Virus record (IMG/VR): IMGVR_UViG_3300036791_001073
Location: 1 to 36,498 of that record
DNA from: a virus
Direction: 5' to 3' (one strand)
Length of the DNA: 36,498 bases
Positions 20,373 to 29,195 of the stretch are shown here, one piece after another; position 1 is the stretch's first letter, and every line of letters begins with the position of its first letter. The notes under the pieces were generated by a model. It was not told the origin of the DNA and ran no database searches. It worked only from the letters and a program-made list of their open reading frames with translations. The position numbers were made by a program, and so were the translations under genes.

Positions 20373-23300
20373 GTTCCCCAATAAGTCGTCCAGCTGCCGT
20401 TAATCACTGATTGATCAGCGCCACTAAGCGCAATATTGAACACAATGGCCTCCGGTATATGTCCGTTAAACGGGAAACCAAATCCAGCCCCAAAAACCAG
20501 GTTTGTAAATGTATTACTGCCAGGATTGCCTGACGCCACTGTCGTGCCACTTACATTCATTGTGCTGGATGCGCCGTTATACGCTCCAATCACGCCGTAT
20601 GCGGTAGTAGAAGCTGGACTGACCGTCGAATTGACGCCGGTACCAGCGTATATTTGCCATTTTGTGGAACTGATCGAGAGAGCCACGCCGGTGGAGTCGG
20701 ATATTATTTCTTCGTCCCCAATCGTGCCGGTCTTGATCGCTGCAGCCAGCGTAAACGCTGATCCCGATGTCAGAGTTACAGACAGCACATTGTTGCTCGC
20801 GCCATCCAAGACAATAGAAGCGTGACCATTCAGAGTATTAATTGTCCCAGCATTAACGATCTTTTCATTCGACGCAGCTAGGGCGCCCATGCTCGCATTA
20901 TGGCCGTGTCCACTCTGATCATACCAGACAGTGACGCATGCCGAACCGCCGCCCTGTGCAGTAATGAACGAGTTCAATGCAGCTGTATCGAGATCATTTC
21001 CAGCAAAACCAATATCCTGCTCCACCAGCGTCGAGATATGGCCGACTCTTATCGGCGAGCCACTATACGCTCCACGCAACTTGCGTGTGCTGTATGCCGC
21101 AGTCACAGCAGCCTGCGCCGGCGAGCTCAAGCTGTCCAGCAACAAGCCGCTCGATGTCGGGGTCAGCACCGTTGGGGTGACGCCGGTCACTTTCCATCCG
21201 GTTGTTCCTCCCACCCAAGTGGCCCGGACCTGTTCATTATTCGTCGAGACTATTATGTTCCCGGCGCCTCCATTGAGCAGCCCTCCATTGGGGGCTATGG
21301 TCAAGTTATTCGCGCCAAACGTTCCGGCATAATCATCTATCGTCCACTGGTCTCCAAATACATATGGCGCGCTGCCGTTGACCAGCCCGGCCGGAGCTTT
21401 GATTGTCTTTGCCGCGGCGCTCGTGTCGACCTGCAAATTGCTTCCAACAGTCGCCACCGTATTTGTCACATTGGTGTAAATAGACGGAGTATTCACCGCG
21501 CGAATGCGGTAGGGCTGGGATGAAATGCTCGTTCCGGTGTACACTGTCGTTTTGACGCCAGAAATCCTGGCCGAATTGGTTGTAAGGTTGAATACTGTTA
21601 TATAGCCGAGCTGAGGATAAATGCCCATCACCATATAAAAGCATTGGGCATCCGTCGTCAGGCCTATGACCAGCCCGTAGAACATCAATTGCATCGTATT
21701 GGCATCGATATAGACGCAATTCGACTGCCCCTTCGCGCTCCAGCTCAAACCAGAAATATTCGATGTCGTGAGCGCTTGATGGTACGAAAACCCACTATGG
21801 TTGGACTCGAATAACAATTGTCCGGCGCTAAAGCCGACGGCCTGTGTCTGATAGATGGTCCCTCCATAGACAAGCGGATATGGACAGGCATTCGGCGCAA
21901 CCGCCGGCAAGCTCCCTGTGTTGGCAAGCGTCGTCACATCGTAATCGAATATGGACGGAATTACATATTGGGCAGGACGCACTCCCGCTTGAGGAAACGC
22001 CCCCCTTCCTATCAACCAATCACTGCCTTTTGCCCCAACGCCCCCGATCGATGGTCTGTCGTAGACGGTCAATTTGGAAGCAGCTCCACCGAATACGCCA
22101 TTATTCAGTGACGGGGCATCCATGGCGAGACCATAAACACCAGTATGAGAACGCAGATTATTCGGGTACATGGGTGCATTGTCGAATATCAATCTCCCGC
22201 CAGAGACACTATCAGATATGAATGAGTCATAAAACTGCGCCGTCCCCGAGATCAGATTCCTGATCTCGACATCGTAGCCAGCACAATGAAATGTAGGAAA
22301 TGCATGCTGGGCGTAATAGTGACTGAGCTGTTGTGGAGTTGGCGAATGCCCAGGTGCAATCGACGATAGGTTCATCTCGTAATCCAGCGTCAGCCCGTTG
22401 ATGCTCGTCGGCCCAATCGAATTTGAAAAAAGGCATACGCTGGCAATGATGGTCTCCACAAACGGGTTGAATCCATTAATGGCCGCCTGGAACGGAAACA
22501 CCATCGTGGCAGCATAAAGAGATGTGCAAGCCTGAATCTCGGCCTGGAAATCAGTGTCAGTCAAATATGTAGAGCCATTCACCGCGAACCCAGACCATGG
22601 AGGATACACCATCAAGGAAATGACGTGCGTGGTAGGATTGTATCCGGTGCACAGCAGGGGCACCAGGCCGAAATGCGCAGTGAGCATCGTAAACACGGTA
22701 TAAATGCCATTGCGACCATCGGTATATTTATGCGTAGTCAAATTTGCCATGTCCGGCGTCGACACCGTGGCGGGATTGATAGTCGCCGTGAACGTCAGCT
22801 TCCGCACGCCGCCGCCGAAATTGATGAACGCCTGCCCGAACGTATAAAGATCAGAGCTTCCATCGGTATTGGTCAAGGCGGACGTGCCGCCAGCCGTCAG
22901 CGGAAACACAGTCGCCTCCGCCGCTTCCCCCTCCGTGCTGTAATTACCCCCGTAGACAGTAAGCGTTTGCTGCGTCCTGCACAGCAACCCGATCCTGCCC
23001 GTGAAATTGCAAGCATAAAAAGAGTTGATGAATGCCTGGGACTCGTTGACGCTGAAGCTTATGAAGCAATTGCCGTCCGTGCAATGATAGAAGTCGTTGC
23101 TGTCACCCAGCCCGCCACCGGGCGTCCCAACCTGAAACGCGGTGTAGGCATTATATGCAGCCACTCTTCTGATTATCGTGCGGCTACTACCAGCACCAGT
23201 GCCGGACACACAGACGCCAGTTGATCCGGGATTGATCCCTCCCTTGATGGCAGTGCCGCTCGATGCATCCAGGCTTACAGGATCGGCATAAAGCCGAATG

Positions 23301-24550
23301 TATACCGTTATGTCCTCCAGGCTGCCGCCATTGTTCGGCCCCATCACAATGCCTTGAGCATTGCTGAAATTCGGATTGATGCAGCTCCCAAAGGAAACAC
23401 TGTTCGTCGAGTTGGGCGTCCCCATAAAGGTGAATTGAACTCCATTCACCTGATTCAATGACGCCCGCTTGTTCGAATTTGCCGGCGTATAATACCAATA
23501 TTCCCAATTCGGATCGGGCGCCACCTCCAGAAATGGAGATGTCAACGGCGCATGCTGAAGATATGGCGCAGCCCCCACAGGAACCGTCCTCAACGCGATG
23601 AACGGCACGCCATTGTAAATAACTAGGTCTGACGCCGTCATGGTCTCGGGGCCGATCGCGCCCTGACTCGGAGTAATCGTATAAGTTCCCACCCCGCCAG
23701 GAGTCCCCGACGCCTGCGACACTATCTTGTTGTTGAACGCCAGGTTTGGGCCGCCAAACCACATATTGGCGTGGAGCACGTTCGAGCTGATGCTTGTGAC
23801 AGTCAGCGTCGTCCCCGACACCGATCCCGTAAAGCTGATGCTGGTGTAATTACTTGCCGTAGATGACCATCGTGGCCAGTCACCCTGCGCACGCAAGCTG
23901 TTCGGGTGGTCGACAAATATAGGCGCCGTCGTGAAATAGCGCCCTTGTGGAAGGAACACTGAGCACAAGTTATTCAAATACGCGTAATCGATCGCCTGCT
24001 GAATGGCGCAGTAATCATACTCCGGCGTCAGATCGTCCACCCACGGAAATACAGCCTGGGCGGCCGCGAGGCCAGCCGGGCCGGACCCGAACACGCTGTC
24101 GAGCAAATGTTGCGTGGAGTTTCCGCCGTCGCCGAACGGTTCCCATGCCGCTACCGTGACCTGCGCCATATCGGTGTAGACGGCAATCCCAGTCCCGGCC
24201 GGGTGGCTGCGGTTCGCAGCCGTATAGATGACCGATTGAGCAGCCACACCGCCAGCCGGAAGGCCGGAACCGGGCGGCCCTGTCGGTCCGGTGGGGCCGG
24301 GCGGCCCACCTGATGGGCCCGTGGGCCCGGTAGGTCCAGCCGGGCCAGCTGCGCCCGAGGGGCCCGAGGGGCCCGAGGGGCCCACTGCACCAGGAGGCCC
24401 TGCCGGGCCCGGCGGCGCAAAGGTGCCCGCCAATAGCGCCAGGTCGTGAGACGTGAACCTGACGTTGGTCGCGCCCTGCACCGCGGGAACCATTTCCGTC
24501 CCGGCCAGCGGCGTTATCCCCGGGGGCAGCTGCGTTATCTTCTTCGACAT
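20369..24550 (-). CDS. Large tail spike: collagen-like stem, beta-helix body, concanavalin-like C-terminal domain, 1393 aa
   Basis: Residues 1-45 form the virion-attachment end (MSKKITQLPPGITPLAGTEM). Residues ~49-97 are Gly-x-y collagen-like repeats (GPAGPTGPTGPSGGPPGPTG). From ~150 a pectate-lyase-type beta-helix begins with PEYDYCAIQQAIDYAYLNNL, then CSVFLPQGRYFTTAPIFV, and continues to ~900. Residues ~1150-1393 match the pattern of a jelly-roll domain seen in phage fibres and arabinofuranosidase-B-like proteins: AAYSTRKLRGAYSGSPIRVG, IGFAGNDLDTAALNSFI and VTVWYDQSGHGHNA. It is the main receptor-binding and probably polysaccharide-degrading protein. The catalytic residues cannot be identified by eye. 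Confidence 0.87.
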   Translation of the reverse strand: MSKKITQLPPGITPLAGTEMVPAVQGATNVRFTSHDLALLAGTFAPPGPAGPPGAVGPSGPSGPSGAAGPAGPTGPTGPSGGPPGPTGPTGPPGSGLPAGGVAAQSVIYTAANRSHPAGTGIAVYTDMAQVTVAAWEPFGDGGNSTQHLLDSVFGSGPAGLAAAQAVFPWVDDLTPEYDYCAIQQAIDYAYLNNLCSVFLPQGRYFTTAPIFVDHPNSLRAQGDWPRWSSTASNYTSISFTGSVSGTTLTVTSISSNVLHANMWFGGPNLAFNNKIVSQASGTPGGVGTYTITPSQGAIGPETMTASDLVIYNGVPFIALRTVPVGAAPYLQHAPLTSPFLEVAPDPNWEYWYYTPANSNKRASLNQVNGVQFTFMGTPNSTNSVSFGSCINPNFSNAQGIVMGPNNGGSLEDITVYIRLYADPVSLDASSGTAIKGGINPGSTGVCVSGTGAGSSRTIIRRVAAYNAYTAFQVGTPGGGLGDSNDFYHCTDGNCFISFSVNESQAFINSFYACNFTGRIGLLCRTQQTLTVYGGNYSTEGEAAEATVFPLTAGGTSALTNTDGSSDLYTFGQAFINFGGGVRKLTFTATINPATVSTPDMANLTTHKYTDGRNGIYTVFTMLTAHFGLVPLLCTGYNPTTHVISLMVYPPWSGFAVNGSTYLTDTDFQAEIQACTSLYAATMVFPFQAAINGFNPFVETIIASVCLFSNSIGPTSINGLTLDYEMNLSSIAPGHSPTPQQLSHYYAQHAFPTFHCAGYDVEIRNLISGTAQFYDSFISDSVSGGRLIFDNAPMYPNNLRSHTGVYGLAMDAPSLNNGVFGGAASKLTVYDRPSIGGVGAKGSDWLIGRGAFPQAGVRPAQYVIPSIFDYDVTTLANTGSLPAVAPNACPYPLVYGGTIYQTQAVGFSAGQLLFESNHSGFSYHQALTTSNISGLSWSAKGQSNCVYIDANTMQLMFYGLVIGLTTDAQCFYMVMGIYPQLGYITVFNLTTNSARISGVKTTVYTGTSISSQPYRIRAVNTPSIYTNVTNTVATVGSNLQVDTSAAAKTIKAPAGLVNGSAPYVFGDQWTIDDYAGTFGANNLTIAPNGGLLNGGAGNIIVSTNNEQVRATWVGGTTGWKVTGVTPTVLTPTSSGLLLDSLSSPAQAAVTAAYSTRKLRGAYSGSPIRVGHISTLVEQDIGFAGNDLDTAALNSFITAQGGGSACVTVWYDQSGHGHNASMGALAASNEKIVNAGTINTLNGHASIVLDGASNNVLSVTLTSGSAFTLAAAIKTGTIGDEEIISDSTGVALSISSTKWQIYAGTGVNSTVSPASTTAYGVIGAYNGASSTMNVSGTTVASGNPGSNTFTNLVFGAGFGFPFNGHIPEAIVFNIALSGADQSVINGSWTTYWGT

Positions 24551-25251
24551 CAGCTGTAGCCCCGCTGGTTGCTCAGCCGGCGCACCAGGGGGCCAGAATT
24601 GTACAACGCCTGGTCATTGAGGGCGTTGAGTCCGTCGATGGCGCCTTTTGCGCCCGCAGCCCATACCTGGAGGCGGTCGTCGTCATAGAGGTACGGCGCC
24701 GCCTGCATCAACGTGCCGTAGAGGTATGCGTCCGGCGCCTTCGCCAGTAGCCAATTGGTGGTAATGGCTGCGCCGGTGCCCGGATCGGTGCCGTTCAGCG
24801 GGGGCAGAAGGGAACGGTATACGATTTCCAGCGTGTAGGCCTGGTCGGGCGTCGGCACCAATTCCATCTCGTTGCCGAACAGGGCAAACCAGATCGGCAC
24901 GCCCACCGGCCTGTTGTTCATCCGCTCGTCGTCGATCTGCGCCTGGGTCGCGAACCGCAGGCGCGGCTTGGCGATGCCGCCGCCCGCCGAGGTTGCCGGC
25001 CCGAAGGGATTGACCACCCGCACACGGCGCAGCGTTTGGAAATCGAACGGCAACAGCAGCCATTCCGGCGTCGAGGACGTGGGCTGACATGTCGTCATCG
25101 CCCGCAGTTCCATCTCGCGGCAGAACAGCGAACGGTTGGCCTGGCCTTCGAAGAGCGCGATGAACTCGGGAATGCGCGCGGCAATGTCGGTGCGGCCAAA
25201 CAGCCAGTTCTGGCAGGCCGAGACGAGGTCGGTGTAGCTGGCGATCGTCAC
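24550..25251 (-). CDS. Head-to-tail adaptor (tail tube A/gatekeeper type), 233 aa
   Basis: The GTG start at 25251 overlaps the previous stop (GTGA), favouring it over an earlier start at 25284. The protein begins TIASYTDLVSACQNWLFGRT and continues DIAARIPEFIALFEGQANRS, with PEWLLLPFDFQTLRRVRVVN, VPIWFALFGNEMELVPTPDQ and APDAYLYGTLMQAAPYLYDD. This order (helical N-terminus, beta strands, long helix) is typical of the adaptor proteins joined under the portal in podoviruses (T7 gp11-like). Position after capsid and two small neck genes agrees. Confidence 0.82.
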   Translation of the reverse strand: MTIASYTDLVSACQNWLFGRTDIAARIPEFIALFEGQANRSLFCREMELRAMTTCQPTSSTPEWLLLPFDFQTLRRVRVVNPFGPATSAGGGIAKPRLRFATQAQIDDERMNNRPVGVPIWFALFGNEMELVPTPDQAYTLEIVYRSLLPPLNGTDPGTGAAITTNWLLAKAPDAYLYGTLMQAAPYLYDDDRLQVWAAGAKGAIDGLNALNDQALYNSGPLVRRLSNQRGYS

Positions 25252-25568
25252 AGCCGCCCCCTGCCAGTGCGCAGGAAGTGCCATTCGCGATCATTGAGAA
25301 GCCGCAGCACGCCATCGCGATGGTCCGGGTTGAGTGCGTCTATCCCGTAATCGTTCAGCCACTTCTCGTAGACAATGGGCGGGATGCTGGCGACGTGGTG
25401 AAAATCGCGCGACTTGTTCCAGTTTGGCGCGTGGTTATGGTCTTCCTTATTGGCGTCGAGTATGGCGCTGCAGTCGTCGCTCGCCTTGATTACGCAACTA
25501 TTGTCGTCGACGCGGGCAAATTCCCGTCTGATGCCAGTCAGGTCATACCAAACGGTGTCGTCAGCCAT
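25248..25568 (-). CDS. Small neck-region phage protein, 106 aa
   Basis: ATG at 25568, one base after the upstream stop. It has a beta-rich N-terminus (MADDTVWYDLTGIRREFARV, then DNSCVIKASDDCSAILD) and a helical C-terminus with FHHVASIPPIVYEKWLNDYG, IDALNPDHRDGVLRLLNDRE and WHFLRTGRGRL. The IPxxVxEKW...NPDHxxxVxRLLND pattern recurs in podovirus proteins encoded between capsid and adaptor genes (from memory). It is probably a minor head-completion protein. Confidence 0.75.
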   Translation of the reverse strand: MADDTVWYDLTGIRREFARVDDNSCVIKASDDCSAILDANKEDHNHAPNWNKSRDFHHVASIPPIVYEKWLNDYGIDALNPDHRDGVLRLLNDREWHFLRTGRGRL

Positions 25569-25569
25569 C

Positions 25570-25773
25570 TCACTTCACGCGCTCCACCAACTTGCGCTCT
25601 TCGAGAACCTTGGCCAGCTCTTCGGGCACGTCGGCTTCCTCGCCGCGGTCGAGCGCCTTGATGTCTGTCCACGGCCTGCTATCGACGATGCACTTGACCC
25701 GCACCTCTTTCGCGGGAGTCAAACCCAATGGGGCATGCTCGCTCTTGTCGTCATGGTGCTGCTTGATGGTCAT
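25570..25773 (-). CDS. Small conserved phage protein after the capsid gene, 67 aa
   Basis: Begins MTIKQHHDDKSEHAPLGLTP and contains VRVKCIVDSRPWTDIKALDR and ADVPEELAKVLEERKLVERV. The 'V.....RPW.d...l..Ge...v.e.la..l.e..lve.v' layout recurs in short proteins beside phage capsid genes. Function unknown; it may bind the capsid or help head assembly. Confidence 0.72.
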   Translation of the reverse strand: MTIKQHHDDKSEHAPLGLTPAKEVRVKCIVDSRPWTDIKALDRGEEADVPEELAKVLEERKLVERVK

Positions 25774-25788
25774 TCGTCACCCTGAAGG

Positions 25789-26817
25789 TCAGGCATTGAG
25801 GTCGGTGATTTGGGCGAGTCCCTTTTCGTTGCCGACGACAGTGCCCCATTCGCACGAGATGAGGCGCGCGTCGGACAAGCCGGTCTTGGCGAGCGGCTCG
25901 TTCTTCATGGATTGCAGCCAGCCTATTTCGAGCAGCTCGCGGTCGATGATGAGGACGCGCATGAACGGGGTGGTCGTGGTGTTGTCCATGAACCGGTCCG
26001 GCACGACCTGCACCTCGCCGAAATCGGATTCGTAAACGTCGATCGCGGCGACCAGTCGCTTGTCCTCGGCCTTTTTGAAGCGCGTCGAGTTGCCGGTGAA
26101 TGCGGAGATGGATACTTTCAGCGGCGGCGGGACCAGCACCAGGTCGGGATTGCCGCCAGCCGTCCACGCCAATTGGATTGCATTTTTGAACGAGGAGCTG
26201 GGAACGGTCAGCGGCTCCGTCAGGGCCCGCGCGGTGCCGACGGTCTCGACGCCCGAAGGATAGCCGCCATTGGCGATGCTCAAGGTGTTGTTGGCGCCGG
26301 TGGCGCCGCGCAGTGCGTTGGTCATGATGAAGGACGAGATCGACGCCGTCGTGCGCGCTGTCGAGGTGCTGCCGGGCGATGCGACCAGGGCTCCGCTTCC
26401 CACCAACCGCGCCTCGATGTCGCGCTTCAGTTCCTGGGTGCCATACAGCACCTGTTTCGCCATGCGCTGCACGTCGCCGGCGCCAATGATCGCCTCGTCG
26501 GTGGACGACACGCGCTTGGTCTTCGTCATGATTTGCGAATAGTTCGACCGCCGCATGGGCGTGGTCGGCGCGTCAGCATCCACGTCGCCGCCTTCGATCT
26601 TCGCGTTGGCGGCGTTGGCGGCCGCCAATTCTACGATCGGCCATTCATGAAGAACGGATCGCCATTTACCCTTGCGGCCGATCGCCTGCAACGCGGGTGT
26701 TTCCAGCGGCGAGATCTTATAGACGTAATCCGACAAATCCTCGCGGATGATGTTGGCTGGCGGCGTCGAGAAAGTGTAATACGTACCGGTATTGGTGGGG
26801 GCATTCGGGGCCGCCAT
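25789..26817 (-). CDS. Major capsid protein, HK97-fold, SU10/Bcep22 type, 342 aa
   Basis: This is the shell subunit. AGGAG sits 8 bases before the ATG at 26817. The sequence follows the SU10/Bcep22-type capsid pattern (DUF5309-like): N-terminal TFSTPPANIIREDLSDYVYK, ISPLETPALQAIGRKGKWRS and VLHEWPIVELAAANAANAKI, the central QIMTKTKRVSSTDEAIIGAG and ELKRDIEARLVGSG, and a C-terminal domain with VVPDRFMDNTTTTPFMRVLI and IDRELLEIGWLQSM. Scaffold lies just upstream and neck genes downstream, as expected. No separate decoration gene is seen. Confidence 0.92.
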   Translation of the reverse strand: MAAPNAPTNTGTYYTFSTPPANIIREDLSDYVYKISPLETPALQAIGRKGKWRSVLHEWPIVELAAANAANAKIEGGDVDADAPTTPMRRSNYSQIMTKTKRVSSTDEAIIGAGDVQRMAKQVLYGTQELKRDIEARLVGSGALVASPGSTSTARTTASISSFIMTNALRGATGANNTLSIANGGYPSGVETVGTARALTEPLTVPSSSFKNAIQLAWTAGGNPDLVLVPPPLKVSISAFTGNSTRFKKAEDKRLVAAIDVYESDFGEVQVVPDRFMDNTTTTPFMRVLIIDRELLEIGWLQSMKNEPLAKTGLSDARLISCEWGTVVGNEKGLAQITDLNA

Positions 26818-26828
26818 TTGCGCATCTC

Positions 26829-27812
26829 CTATTGTATCAGTAGTGACCAGCCGTCTTCGACGCGCCCGGTCTGTTCAAACCGCTTCTGTGCGGCCTCGCG
26901 CGCGTTTTGCTTCGGACCCTTGAGCCCCTGGCGCCCGGCAGGCGCCGGCATTTGAGGCGCGGCGGCGAGTTTTCTCTCGGCCGCGGTGCGCGCGGCCTCC
27001 TGCTGGTCCCACAGCCGCGCCTTGTGCACGGCCACGACCATGCGGTGGTCGTAGGCCTGGGCGATTTCGGCGTCGCTGTAGCCGAGCTTGCGCGCATAGG
27101 CGCGCAGTTCGGCCATCTCGGCGTCGCCCTTGGTGGGGTCCGCCAGGACGGGCAAGGCCGCGAACATCCGGGCCCGCTCGGATTCGAGCGCCTGGTGAAG
27201 ACGGGCGCGTTGCTCGTGTACCTGCTGCTGGGCGACGCGCTGCTGCTCGGCGGCCACGGTTTCGCGGTACTTTTCGCGGCGTTGATTGTCCGCCCATTCG
27301 GTGGCATAGCGGGCAGGGTCGGCCTCGCGCAGCGCGTTCCATTGCTCGGCCGTCGGCTCGCCGCTCGACGCCCCGATCTGCTGCTGCAGGCCGGCAAGCA
27401 GCGCCGCATACTGGGCGCGCTCCGCGCGCATCTGCTCGGCCGCAACAGCCAAGTCACGCTGGTGGGCGGCAATCTCTTCTTGCTGCTGTGGCGCGGCCAG
27501 CTGCCGGCGGTGGCTTTCCAGCGCATCCCGCAGCGTGACATGCACCTCCCTGCCGTCGACCTGCAGGGGGTAGACCGGCTCGGGCTGCTCGTCCGGCTGT
27601 TCCGGTTCGGACCCAGGTTCGGACCCAGGTTCAGCCGACGGCTCTATGGCATTGGTATCAGTGGGTTCTGGCGGCGCGGCCGCAGAGGGCGTTTCACGTG
27701 AAATACCAGGCGCCTGGGATGCCGCGGGGCCAGGCTCTGGGGGAGCCGGGGGACTTGGGGGGTTGGACAATAGCCCCGCAGCAAGCTCGTCCATGGAATG
27801 TTCTTCATCCAT
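26829..27812 (-). CDS. Capsid scaffolding protein, 327 aa
   Basis: The protein guides capsid assembly and is lost from mature heads. Residues 1-85 are Pro/Glu/Ser-rich and disordered, with a repeated EPGSEPGSEPEQP stretch. Residues ~95-300 are almost entirely charged coiled-coil helix (LAAPQQQEEIAAHQRDLAVA, then EYARKLG-type motifs near 245 such as RAYARKLGYSDAEIAQAYDH), with Lys/Arg-rich C-terminal sequence that usually binds capsid protein. It lies 11 bases before the capsid start. The ATG at 27812 is chosen (a TTG at 27818 is also in frame); there is no clear Shine-Dalgarno. Confidence 0.87.
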   Translation of the reverse strand: MDEEHSMDELAAGLLSNPPSPPAPPEPGPAASQAPGISRETPSAAAPPEPTDTNAIEPSAEPGSEPGSEPEQPDEQPEPVYPLQVDGREVHVTLRDALESHRRQLAAPQQQEEIAAHQRDLAVAAEQMRAERAQYAALLAGLQQQIGASSGEPTAEQWNALREADPARYATEWADNQRREKYRETVAAEQQRVAQQQVHEQRARLHQALESERARMFAALPVLADPTKGDAEMAELRAYARKLGYSDAEIAQAYDHRMVVAVHKARLWDQQEAARTAAERKLAAAPQMPAPAGRQGLKGPKQNAREAAQKRFEQTGRVEDGWSLLIQ

Positions 27813-27845
27813 GGACAAAGCGCAATGTCACGCCAATGGGCGAAA

Positions 27846-27873
27846 GTCAACTAAGTTGACCGACTTAGTCAAC
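27846..27873. promoter_or_regulatory. Three alternating GTCAACT/AGTTGAC half-sites between transglycosylase and scaffold genes
   Basis: GTCAACTAAGTTGAC (27846-27860) is a perfect palindrome, and a third half-site GTCAACT follows at 27867-27873. The region can form alternative hairpins and contains TATAGT on the minus strand (27877-27872). It lies in the only sizeable gap of the head operon, directly before scaffold and capsid, the genes needed in the greatest amount. Confidence 0.5.
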
Positions 27874-27886
27874 TATATGCGGTAGG

Positions 27887-28885
27887 TCAGCCCGTCCCGG
27901 TGCCGCTGTTACCCGCAAAGGGTAGATTCTGCGGCAAGGCCGTGTTGAGCTGCTGCAGGTGCAATTGGATGGGGTGCAGGGGGGCCGTATCGGCCGGCGC
28001 AAGCTTGAAGTCGGGGAACGGCAGGCCCTGTTTTTTCTGGGTCAAGTCGGAAATCTGCTTGAGAATGGTGAAGTAATCAGTACCGCCGCTGGTGGGCTTG
28101 GCCTGGCCGCCGAGGGTTGCGCCCGTGGCCGCGGGCATCTGTCCCCATGGCGTGCTTATCGTTTGTGTGGAGCTGGAGTCCGTTTGGCCGCCGAGGCTGG
28201 CGAGCAGCCTTGCCACCGGGTTCTGGCTACCGAACGGCCCGGCCGAGGGCGTCGAGCTGCCCCCTGCGGCAGCAAAGGGGTCGCCGGCTGTCGGGCGGTT
28301 GAAGGCCTGGGCCGCCGTGTGGAGACCCGCTGACCCCGGTGTGGCACTGACAGCGCCAGGCCCGGCCGAGGGCAGCGCGCCGCCGCCCGCGGCCAGCCCG
28401 CGGTTGAAGCGATCCTGCCACATCTGTGCGAAGCCGGCGGAAGAAATGTCGTTGATGCCCAGGTTGCGCAGGGGGTTGTCGGAAGGAATATTGCCGCGAA
28501 TTGCCTTCTGCGCCATCGCGTCCGACCCGTAGAATGGCCGGATGGCCTGCCATGCCGGCATATTCGGGTTCGACAACAGCGACGAGGCGCCTGCGAGGCC
28601 CTGCTGGTGCGCGAGATAATGGTCGGCAAAGGTAGGCTCGCGCCCGAGCGCCTGCGTTAATCGGGCGGCATTGTCCGCACGCTCCCGCGCTACGGCTGCG
28701 GCCTGAACCGCCGGATCAGTGCGGTTGCTGCTATTAATCCCGTATTGGCGCTCTTCCTGTGGCCCGAATTGGGCGAGGCCTCGATTCGAACCGGTCACGG
28801 CATTGGGATTGCCGCCGCTCTCGATGCGGAACAGCTGGCGAATATAGTCCGCCAACCCTGGCTGTGCCTGGTCGTCGTCAGCCAT
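27887..28885 (-). CDS. Virion-associated lytic transglycosylase, 332 aa
   Basis: Residues ~8-100 form a transglycosylase-like domain: ADYIRQLFRIESGGNPNAVT, GSNRGLAQFGPQEERQYGIN and TFADHYLAHQQGLAGASSLL. The conserved Glu of IESGGNP would be the catalytic acid. The rest is Gly/Ser/Pro-rich with no clear domain. The enzyme would cut peptidoglycan so that the phage tail can deliver DNA. The ATG (28885) with GGAG 8 bases upstream is preferred over an in-frame GTG at 28894. It overlaps the upstream small gene by 8 bases. Position between portal and scaffold is unusual for such enzymes. Confidence 0.82.
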   Translation of the reverse strand: MADDDQAQPGLADYIRQLFRIESGGNPNAVTGSNRGLAQFGPQEERQYGINSSNRTDPAVQAAAVARERADNAARLTQALGREPTFADHYLAHQQGLAGASSLLSNPNMPAWQAIRPFYGSDAMAQKAIRGNIPSDNPLRNLGINDISSAGFAQMWQDRFNRGLAAGGGALPSAGPGAVSATPGSAGLHTAAQAFNRPTAGDPFAAAGGSSTPSAGPFGSQNPVARLLASLGGQTDSSSTQTISTPWGQMPAATGATLGGQAKPTSGGTDYFTILKQISDLTQKKQGLPFPDFKLAPADTAPLHPIQLHLQQLNTALPQNLPFAGNSGTGTG

Positions 28886-29195
28886 AGCCTGCACTCCTGC
28901 GCTCGGCGCGGCGAAGGGATATGTGATTGGCGCGCTCGTCGGCGGAGAGTTCGCGGCGCCGCTGCGCTTTCAGCTCTGCGAGATACGCCTCCAGCCGGCT
29001 CACGGCCTGCAGGTCGTGCCAGACCTTCTCGCGCTCCTCGGACTGCAGCCGGCTGGTGTTGGCCCATGCATCGGTGGCGCGGCGTTTCAGGTAGGTGATG
29101 ATCGCGAGGAAATCCTCGTCGGCCAGCAACTGCTCGGCGCGCGCAGCGAGCCGCATCACGCGGGCATATTCCGCCTCGTCAATGGGCGCTTCCAT
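28878..29195 (-). CDS. Hypothetical small helical protein between portal and transglycosylase, 105 aa
   Basis: The second ATG (29195) has GGGA 6 bases upstream; the first (29207) does not. The start lies within the last codons of the portal gene, 17 bases before its stop. The protein is nearly all charged helix: MEAPIDEAEYARVMRLAARA, EQLLADEDFLAIITYLKRRA and EEREKVWHDLQAVSRLEAYL, followed by a basic tail. It resembles small proteins that follow portal genes in podoviruses; function unknown. Confidence 0.72.
   Translation of the reverse strand: MEAPIDEAEYARVMRLAARAEQLLADEDFLAIITYLKRRATDAWANTSRLQSEEREKVWHDLQAVSRLEAYLAELKAQRRRELSADERANHISLRRAERRSAGYG

Noticed and set aside
25810-26955. Long plus-strand open frame opposite the capsid gene
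   Set aside because: Antisense of the major capsid gene; high GC removes stop codons in that frame. No independent evidence.
27795-27820. TGTCCA/TGGACA-like half-sites before the scaffold gene
   Set aside because: The half-sites overlap as TGTCCATGGA, with different spacing from the N3 operators; they are probably coding sequence (Met-Asp) by chance.
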